64,000 nucleotides of DNA from Pseudomonas sp. FP198 (GTDB taxonomy: Bacteria; Pseudomonadota; Gammaproteobacteria; Pseudomonadales; Pseudomonadaceae), in contig NZ_CP117452.1 in assembly GCF_030687895.1 (NCBI RefSeq), positions 1,133,501 through 1,197,500 on the forward strand. The letters are read 5' to 3'. Numbering within the stretch: the first letter of the stretch is position 1; every line of letters begins with the position of its first letter. Of the stretch, positions 58,518 through 64,000 are shown piece after piece. A model generated the notes under the pieces. That model ran no database searches and was not told the origin of the DNA. It saw only the letters and a program-made list of their open reading frames with translations. A program made the position numbers and the translations under genes.

Positions 58518-58600
58518 GTTGCCTGCGATTTGGTCTTTGCGCACCCTGCATGGCTTCATTCCCGTTGAATCCGTGTACGCCCGTATTTTCAAGAGTCTTT

Positions 58601-59497
58601 ATGCCAGCCATCGATCACCCGCTGATAGACCAGTTTCTCGATGCCCTGTGGCTGGAGAAGGGGCTGTCCGATAACACCCGCAATGCCTATCGCAGCGATC
58701 TTGCCCTGTTCAACGGCTGGCTCCAGGAAAACAACCTGGAGCTGGCCAATGCCGGACGCGAGTTGATCCTCGATCACCTGGCGTGGCGCCTGGAGCAAAA
58801 CTACAAGCCACGCTCGACTGCCCGGTTTCTCTCTGGCTTGCGTGGGTTCTATCGCTATTTGCTGCGGGAAAAGCTGATCGCGGTGGACCCGACCTTGCGC
58901 GTGGAAATGCCGCAACTGGGGCGTCCGCTGCCCAAATCCCTGTCGGAAGCGGACGTCGAGGCGCTGTTGGCGGCACCGGACCTCAGCGATCCCATCGGTC
59001 AGCGCGACCGGGCCATGCTGGAAGTGTTGTACGCCTGTGGCTTGCGGGTCACTGAACTGATCAGCCTGACGCTGGAACAAGTGAACCTGCGCCAGGGCGT
59101 GCTGCGGGTGATGGGCAAGGGCAGCAAGGAGCGCCTGGTGCCGATGGGCGAAGAAGCGATCGTCTGGGTCGAACGCTACATGCGCGATGCCCGTCATGAC
59201 TTGCTGGGCGGGCGTCCCAGCGACGTGCTGTTTCCCAGCCTGCGCGGCGAGCAGATGACCCGCCAGACTTTCTGGCACCGCATCAAGCACCAGGCCAAGG
59301 TGGCCGGGATCAACAAATCGCTTTCGCCCCACACGCTGCGCCATGCCTTCGCCACGCACCTGCTCAATCACGGCGCCGACCTGCGGGTGGTGCAGATGCT
59401 GCTGGGGCATAGCGACCTGTCCACCACCCAGATCTATACCCATGTGGCCCGGGCGCGGTTGCAGGAGTTGCATGCCCGGCACCATCCGCGCGGCTGA
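58601..59497 (+). CDS. xerD: Site-specific tyrosine recombinase XerD
   Basis: Resolves chromosome dimers at dif with XerC under FtsK control. It is 298 aa with an N-terminal SAM-like DNA-binding domain (about 1-90). The catalytic residues R149, K173, H244, R247, H270 and Y279 are all present (ACGLRVTEL, HTLRHAFATHLL, LLGHSDLSTTQIYTH). ATG 58601 is the family start. It is the housekeeping recombinase, not a sign of a mobile element. Confidence 0.96.
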   Translation: MPAIDHPLIDQFLDALWLEKGLSDNTRNAYRSDLALFNGWLQENNLELANAGRELILDHLAWRLEQNYKPRSTARFLSGLRGFYRYLLREKLIAVDPTLRVEMPQLGRPLPKSLSEADVEALLAAPDLSDPIGQRDRAMLEVLYACGLRVTELISLTLEQVNLRQGVLRVMGKGSKERLVPMGEEAIVWVERYMRDARHDLLGGRPSDVLFPSLRGEQMTRQTFWHRIKHQAKVAGINKSLSPHTLRHAFATHLLNHGADLRVVQMLLGHSDLSTTQIYTHVARARLQELHARHHPRG

Positions 59498-59508
59498 ATA
59501 AAGAACCC

Positions 59509-59597
59509 TGTGGGAGCGAGCCTGCTCGCGAAGGCAGTGTGTCAGTTATCCTTGATTCCACTGATGTACCGCATTCGCGAGCAGGCTCGCTCCTACA
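59509..59597. repeat. REP pair (BIME), inverted
   Basis: TGTGGGAGCGAGCCTGCTCGCG at 59509-59532 faces CGCGAGCAGGCTCGCTCCTACA at 59574-59597, the right arm having a T at the fourth base from its end. Confidence 0.92.
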
Positions 59598-59741
59598 GAA
59601 AGCAATCAGCAATACCTCGTATCACCGGCATTCGGCCATGCGGGCCTTATGTGGTAGGCTTTCCCGGTTTGCACAGTGGGCGGCTGGAACCCGAATCCAT
59701 GCCTCGGTGTCCCCGCCTATTTGTCCGCCTCAGGAGTCCTC

Positions 59742-60473
59742 ATGCGTTTGATCCAGATGTTCACCGCCGCCGCCATTGCGTTGGCCAGTACCTTTGCCAT
59801 CGCCGATGACGCGGCCGACCAGGCGATCCGCAAAAGCCTCGCCAACCTCGAGCTTGAAGTGCCGATCGAGGCCATTTCCGCCAGCCCGATGTCCGGCCTG
59901 TATGAAGTCAAGCTCCAGGGCAGCCGTGTGCTGTATGCCAGCGCCGACGGTCAGTACATCGTCCAGGGCAACCTGTTCGCGCTCAAGGACGGCAAGCCGG
60001 TGAATCTCACCGAGATCACCGAGCGCCAAGGCATCTCCAAATTGATCAACGGTATCCCGGTTGCCGAAACCGTGGTCTACCCGGCGGTGGGCGAAACCAA
60101 GTCGCACATTACCGTGTTCACCGACACCACCTGCCCGTACTGCCACAAACTGCACGCCGAAGTGCCAGAGCTGAACAAGCGCGGCATCGAGGTGCGCTAC
60201 GTGGCGTTCCCGCGTCAGGGCCTCGGCTCGCCGGGTGATGAGCAATTGCAGGCAGTCTGGTGCTCCAAGGACAAGAAAGCGGCCATGGACAAAATGGTCG
60301 ACGGCAAGGAAATCAAGGCCGCCAAGTGCGAGAACCCGGTCTCCAAGCAATTCGCCCTCGGCCAGTCCATTGGTGTGAACGGCACGCCGGCCATCGTTTT
60401 GGCCGATGGCCAGGTGATTCCGGGCTACCAGCCGGCGCCGCAAGTCGCCAAACTGGCCCTTGGGGCGAAATGA
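59742..60473 (+). CDS. dsbC: Periplasmic thiol:disulfide isomerase DsbC
   Basis: Corrects wrong disulfides in the periplasm. It is 243 aa with a signal peptide (cleavage about residue 21), an N-terminal dimerisation domain and a thioredoxin domain with active site C131-P-Y-C134, plus a structural pair C174 and C196. ATG 59742 has AGGAG upstream. It follows xerD as in other pseudomonads. Confidence 0.96.
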   Translation: MRLIQMFTAAAIALASTFAIADDAADQAIRKSLANLELEVPIEAISASPMSGLYEVKLQGSRVLYASADGQYIVQGNLFALKDGKPVNLTEITERQGISKLINGIPVAETVVYPAVGETKSHITVFTDTTCPYCHKLHAEVPELNKRGIEVRYVAFPRQGLGSPGDEQLQAVWCSKDKKAAMDKMVDGKEIKAAKCENPVSKQFALGQSIGVNGTPAIVLADGQVIPGYQPAPQVAKLALGAK

Positions 60474-60501
60474 TCGTGGCCAGTGCGCTGCAGAAGATCA
60501 C

Positions 60502-60587
60502 GGCCTGGCGAAAACCTTCGCCGGGCCGTTAAACACAAAGTCGCGTTGCTGCGCGGCTGTATTCACGGCCGACCTTGTGTCGGCCGT
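60502..60587 (+). promoter_or_regulatory. Two strong hairpins in the hom leader
   Basis: Hairpin 1 (60502-60527): GGCC-GGCGAA / TTCGCC-GGCC with one mismatch pair. Hairpin 2 (60565-60587): ACGGCCGAC CTTGT GTCGGCCGT, a perfect 9-bp stem ending 17 bases before the hom start. Neither has a long T-run. They may end dsbC transcription partly or regulate hom. No threonine-rich leader frame is seen. Confidence 0.55.
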
Positions 60588-60604
60588 TTCATGGGGAGTC
60601 AAGA

Positions 60605-61909
60605 GTGAATCCGGTCAAAGTAGGCATCTGTGGGTTAGGTACCGTCGGTGGCGGCACCTTCAACGTACTTCAGCGCAACGCCGAGGAAATTGCTCGTCGT
60701 GCCGGGCGTGGAATCGAAGTGGCACAAATTGCCATGCGCACGCCAAAGCCTCAGTTCCAGACGACCGGTATTGCGATTACCAACGATGTCTTCGAAGTGG
60801 CCACGAACCCTGAGATCGACATCGTGATAGAGCTGATGGGCGGCTATACCGTTGCCCGCGAGCTGGTACTCAAGGCCATCGAGAATGGCAAGCATGTGGT
60901 CACCGCGAACAAGGCGCTTATCGCCGTTCACGGCAATGAAATTTTCGCCAAGGCCCGCGAGAAGGGCGTGATCGTGGCTTTCGAGGCCGCCGTGGCCGGT
61001 GGTATTCCGGTGATCAAGGCGATTCGCGAAGGGCTGTCGGCCAACCGGATCAACTGGGTGGCCGGGATCATCAACGGCACCGGCAACTTCATCCTCACCG
61101 AGATGCGCGAGAAGGGCCGCACTTTTGAAGACGTGCTGGCCGAAGCCCAGGCACTGGGCTACGCCGAGGCGGACCCGACGTTCGACGTCGAAGGCATTGA
61201 TGCGGCGCACAAGCTGACGATCCTGGCGTCGATCGCCTTCGGTATTCCGCTGCAGTTCGACAAGGCCTACACCGAAGGCATCACCAAGCTGACCACCGCC
61301 GACGTGAACTACGCCGAGGCCCTGGGCTATCGCATCAAGCACCTGGGTGTGGCGCGCAGCACCGCCAGCGGCATCGAGCTGCGTGTGCATCCGACGCTGA
61401 TCCCGGCCGATCGCCTGATCGCCAACGTCAACGGTGTGATGAACGCGGTGATGGTCAACGGCGACGCCGCGGGCTCGACCTTGTTCTATGGCGCTGGCGC
61501 TGGCATGGAGCCGACCGCTTCCTCGGTGGTGGCCGACCTGGTAGACGTGGTTCGCGCCATGACATCCGACCCGGAGAATCGCGTGCCGCACCTGGCGTTC
61601 CAGCCGGACTCGCTGTCGGACCATCCGATTCTTCCGATCGAAGCGTGCGAAAGTGCCTACTACCTGCGTATCCAGGCGAAGGACCATCCAGGGGTGTTGG
61701 CCCAGGTTGCCAGCATTCTTTCGGAACGCGGCATCAACATCGAGTCGATCATGCAGAAGGAAGTCGAGGAACACGACGGCCTGGTACCGATGATCCTGCT
61801 GACCCACCGCGTGGTCGAGCAACGCATCAACGATGCGATCGCGGCGTTGGAGGCGCTTCAGGGAGTCGTTGGCCCGGTGGTCCGTATCCGCGTCGAGCAT
61901 TTGAACTAA
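60605..61909 (+). CDS. hom: Homoserine dehydrogenase
   Basis: Reduces aspartate semialdehyde to homoserine, the branch towards threonine and methionine. It is 434 aa: Rossmann domain (VGICGLGTVGGGTF), catalytic domain (NWVAGIINGTGNFILTEM, ADPTFDVEGIDAAHKL) and a C-terminal ACT domain (LRIQAKDHPGVLAQVASILSE) for threonine feedback. GTG 60605 gives the family start (NPVKVGICG). Confidence 0.97.
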   Translation: MNPVKVGICGLGTVGGGTFNVLQRNAEEIARRAGRGIEVAQIAMRTPKPQFQTTGIAITNDVFEVATNPEIDIVIELMGGYTVARELVLKAIENGKHVVTANKALIAVHGNEIFAKAREKGVIVAFEAAVAGGIPVIKAIREGLSANRINWVAGIINGTGNFILTEMREKGRTFEDVLAEAQALGYAEADPTFDVEGIDAAHKLTILASIAFGIPLQFDKAYTEGITKLTTADVNYAEALGYRIKHLGVARSTASGIELRVHPTLIPADRLIANVNGVMNAVMVNGDAAGSTLFYGAGAGMEPTASSVVADLVDVVRAMTSDPENRVPHLAFQPDSLSDHPILPIEACESAYYLRIQAKDHPGVLAQVASILSERGINIESIMQKEVEEHDGLVPMILLTHRVVEQRINDAIAALEALQGVVGPVVRIRVEHLN

Positions 61910-61912
61910 GCA

Positions 61913-61991
61913 GCGGCGAGCGGCAAGCTGCAAGCTGCAAGTGAAAGCCCGGCGCTTTCCACTTGTCGCTTGTGGCTTGAGGCTTGAAGCT
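61913..61991. repeat. REP-like palindrome of another class between hom and thrC
   Basis: GCAAGCTGCAAGCTGCAAG on the left pairs with GCTTGTGGCTTGAGGCTTG on the right, with CAAGTG / CACTTG inside. This GCAAGCT type differs from the two palindrome classes elsewhere in the window. Confidence 0.7.
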
Positions 61992-62006
61992 CAAACCGAA
62001 GGTTTG
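61992..62006 (+). promoter_or_regulatory. Small hairpin covering the thrC ribosome site
   Basis: CAAACC GAA GGTTTG. The only Shine-Dalgarno-like string before thrC, GAAGG (61998-62002), lies in its loop and right arm. Confidence 0.5.
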
Positions 62007-62011
62007 CCCCT

Positions 62012-63421
62012 ATGCGCTATATCAGTACCCGCGGCCAGGCACCGGCCCTGAATTTCGAAGATGTCCTGCTGGCCGGCCTGGCCACGGACGGCGGCCTCTA
62101 TGTGCCGGAGAACCTGCCGCGCTTCACCCAGGAAGAAATCGCTTCCTGGGCCGGCCTGCCGTATCACGAGCTGGCCTTCCGAGTGATGCGCCCGTTCGTC
62201 ACCGGGAGCATTCCGGACGCCGATTTCAAGAAGATCCTGGAAGAGACCTACGGCGTCTTTTCCCACAACGCCATTGCGCCGTTGCGCCAGCTCAACGGTA
62301 ACGAATGGGTGATGGAACTGTTCCACGGTCCGACCCTGGCCTTCAAGGACTTCGCCCTGCAATTACTCGGTCGCCTGCTGGACTATGTGCTGCAAAAACG
62401 TGGCGAGCGCGTGGTGATTGTCGGTGCTACCTCCGGCGACACCGGTTCGGCTGCCATCGAAGGCTGCAAGCATTGCGAGAATGTCGACATTTTCATCCTG
62501 CATCCGCACAACCGTGTCTCGGAAGTGCAGCGTCGGCAGATGACGACGATTTTCGGCGATAACATCCATAACATCGCCATCGAAGGCAACTTCGATGACT
62601 GCCAGGAAATGGTCAAGGCCAGCTTCGCCGACCAGAGCTTCCTCAAGGGCACCCGGCTGGTGGCGGTGAACTCGATCAACTGGGCCCGGATCATGGCCCA
62701 GATCGTCTATTACTTCCACGCGGCCCTGCAGTTGGGCGGCCCGGCCCGTTCGGTGGCATTCTCGGTACCCACCGGCAATTTCGGCGATATCTTCGCCGGT
62801 TACCTGGCACGCAACATGGGGCTGCCGATCAACCAGCTGATCGTCGCCACCAACCGCAACGACATCCTGCACCGCTTCATGAGCGGTAACCAGTACGTGA
62901 AGGAAACCCTGCACGCGACGTTGTCGCCGTCGATGGACATCATGGTGTCGTCGAACTTCGAGCGTTTGCTGTTCGACCTGCACGGTCGCAATGGCGCGGC
63001 GATTGCCGGCCTGATGGACAGCTTCCGCCAGGGCGGTGGTTTCAGCGTCGAGGCCGAGCGCTGGACCGAAGCCCGCAAGCTGTTCGATTCCCTGGCGGTG
63101 GATGACGCGCAGACCTGCGAAACCATCGCCGAGGTGTTCGAGCAGAGCGGGGAGTTGCTCGATCCGCACACCGCCATCGGGGTGCGAGCGGCGCGCGAGT
63201 GCCGCCGCAGCCTGGATATTCCGATGGTCATCCTGGGCACCGCTCACCCGGTGAAGTTTCCAGAAGCAGTGGAGAAAGCTGGCGTAGGAAAAGCGCTTGA
63301 GCTGCCTGCACATCTTTCTGATTTGTTTGAGCGAGATGAGCGTTGCACCGTATTGCCTAATGATCTGAAGGCCGTGCAGGCCTTTGTCAGCCAGCATGGC
63401 AACCGCGGCAAGCCGCTCTGA
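62012..63421 (+). CDS. thrC: Threonine synthase
   Basis: A PLP enzyme converting O-phosphohomoserine to threonine. It is 469 aa, with the PLP lysine K112 in GPTLAFKDFALQ and the phosphate-binding GATSGDTGSAAIEG. The N-terminal MRYISTRGQAPALNFEDVLL is typical of the proteobacterial type. It follows hom by 102 bases and is probably co-transcribed. Confidence 0.98.
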   Translation: MRYISTRGQAPALNFEDVLLAGLATDGGLYVPENLPRFTQEEIASWAGLPYHELAFRVMRPFVTGSIPDADFKKILEETYGVFSHNAIAPLRQLNGNEWVMELFHGPTLAFKDFALQLLGRLLDYVLQKRGERVVIVGATSGDTGSAAIEGCKHCENVDIFILHPHNRVSEVQRRQMTTIFGDNIHNIAIEGNFDDCQEMVKASFADQSFLKGTRLVAVNSINWARIMAQIVYYFHAALQLGGPARSVAFSVPTGNFGDIFAGYLARNMGLPINQLIVATNRNDILHRFMSGNQYVKETLHATLSPSMDIMVSSNFERLLFDLHGRNGAAIAGLMDSFRQGGGFSVEAERWTEARKLFDSLAVDDAQTCETIAEVFEQSGELLDPHTAIGVRAARECRRSLDIPMVILGTAHPVKFPEAVEKAGVGKALELPAHLSDLFERDERCTVLPNDLKAVQAFVSQHGNRGKPL

Positions 63422-63443
63422 TCGCTGGAAACTGTCACATCTT

Positions 63444-63472
63444 GAAGCCCGTCTCCTGACGGGCTTCTTGGT
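63444..63472 (+). terminator. Terminator after thrC
   Basis: GAAGCCCGTC TCCT GACGGGCTTC followed by TTGGTTT. Confidence 0.82.
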
Positions 63473-63540
63473 TTCTGCATGCCAAAATGGCCGGGTTTCG
63501 CCCAAGGAAGGACGGGTGAGTTATCTCGAAGGAAGTGCAG

Positions 63541-64000
63541 ATGCTGTTCGTTAACCGATGCAAACCGACGTTTTGTTTGATGATGGGCCTGGCCCTGATG
63601 TACTGGAGCCAATGGGGCGGCGCTGACCCGTCGACGACTCCCGGGCAGTCACCGCTCGAAGCGGGCGAAAGACTGGTGCTCGACGCCCGGGAGCTGGACT
63701 GGATCAGGCAGAACCCGCGTGTCGTTGTGGCGTCGATGCAAATCCCGCTGTATCTGTTCAAGAATGCACAGGGAGAATGGAGCGGCCTGAACGCTGACAT
63801 GCTCCATGCCATCGAGCAAATGACCGGACTTGAATTCATCCATCGGGAGTCGTTCTCTGCCGATCAATTGATAGAGATGCTGGAAAACGGCGAAGCCGAC
63901 ATGTCTAGCGTCCTGGCGATGAATGACGAGCGCCGGGCTGTGCTGAATTTCAGCCATGCGTTCGGCGGTTTCGACTGGGTATTCGTTGGCCGTGAGGGGG
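63541..64000 (+). CDS. Periplasmic substrate-binding-domain protein, probably BvgS-like sensor (3' end outside window)
   Basis: The first 153 codons are in the window. An N-terminal hydrophobic segment (about 10-25) may be a signal or anchor. From about residue 50 the sequence is a family-3 solute-binding domain (LDWIRQNPRVVVASMQIPLYLF, then GLNADMLHAIEQMTGLEF and LENGEADMSSVLAMNDERR). ELDWIRQNP is the usual beginning of the venus-flytrap domains of BvgS/EvgS-type histidine kinases, so a hybrid sensor is likely. A plain transporter-binding protein or a cyclic-di-GMP enzyme remain possible. AAGGAAG lies five bases before the ATG. Confidence 0.75.
   Translation, partial: MLFVNRCKPTFCLMMGLALMYWSQWGGADPSTTPGQSPLEAGERLVLDARELDWIRQNPRVVVASMQIPLYLFKNAQGEWSGLNADMLHAIEQMTGLEFIHRESFSADQLIEMLENGEADMSSVLAMNDERRAVLNFSHAFGGFDWVFVGREG

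Noticed and set aside
58601..59497. Tyrosine recombinase as a sign of a mobile element
   Set aside because: The sequence and its place before dsbC are those of housekeeping XerD.
61645..61944. 99-codon frame in the 3' part of hom
   Set aside because: Same-strand shifted frame inside the ACT domain of homoserine dehydrogenase; it is a shadow.

Overview
The window is chromosomal DNA from a Pseudomonas of the P. fluorescens group. The evidence is the gene order queA-tgt-yajC-secD-secF, the complete isc operon, rlmN-pilF-rodZ-ispG-hisS-yfgM-bamB-der, guaB-guaA and ffh / rpsP-rimM-trmD-rplS, together with high-GC codon usage and many copies of the palindromes typical of this group (GTGGGAGCGAGCxTGCTCGCGA and GTGGCGAGGGAGCTTGCTCCCGC). 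It is mostly core genome, with no rRNA, CRISPR array, prophage or insertion sequence.

Layout. 1-1,020: a small unknown gene with odd codon usage, REP palindromes and one tRNA-Leu(CAA) with its own promoter and terminator. 1,085-6,561: queuosine genes (queA, tgt) and the Sec accessory complex (yajC, secD, secF). 6,620-9,983: glycine-zipper protein, suhB, trmJ, cysE. 10,170-15,772: IscR-controlled Fe-S assembly operon, whose terminator loop contains the ndk -10 box. 15,860-25,181: ndk, then a long co-directional run from rlmN to der (pilus, cell shape, isoprenoid, histidyl-tRNA, outer-membrane assembly, ribosome GTPase) in which the yfgM homologue is frameshifted. 25,412-27,823: aminotransferase / omega-amidase pair and a small coiled-coil protein. 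28,006-32,336 (minus strand): leuA preceded by a possible 25-codon leader peptide, an M23 peptidase and xseA. 32,544-39,248: an accessory-looking block with an MBL hydrolase, a YdcH-like protein, cyoABCD without cyoE, a TauE/SafE exporter and a zinc-ribbon protein. 39,476-45,697: guaB, guaA, a decayed two-gene module ending in a helix-turn-helix protein, a multicopper oxidase and tadA. 45,826-54,694 (minus strand): cmoA/cmoB, an I42 inhibitor lipoprotein, a second Lon-type protease (AsrA-like), an MFS transporter, a CNNM/CorC protein and a CcsA-like protein. 54,901-63,421: ffh, the rpsP operon, xerD, dsbC, hom and thrC. The window ends inside a periplasmic-binding-domain protein, probably a BvgS-like sensor.

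The genes are dominated by RNA modification (queA, tgt, trmJ, rlmN, tadA, cmoA, cmoB, rimM, trmD), protein export and folding (secDF, bamB, ffh, dsbC), Fe-S biogenesis and amino-acid or nucleotide synthesis. The least ordinary places are the double frameshift in yfgM, the collapsed gene pair after guaA with an operator over its promoter, the leuA leader, the cyo cluster lacking cyoE, the G/T-only wobble run in the first gene and the ndk promoter inside the isc terminator.
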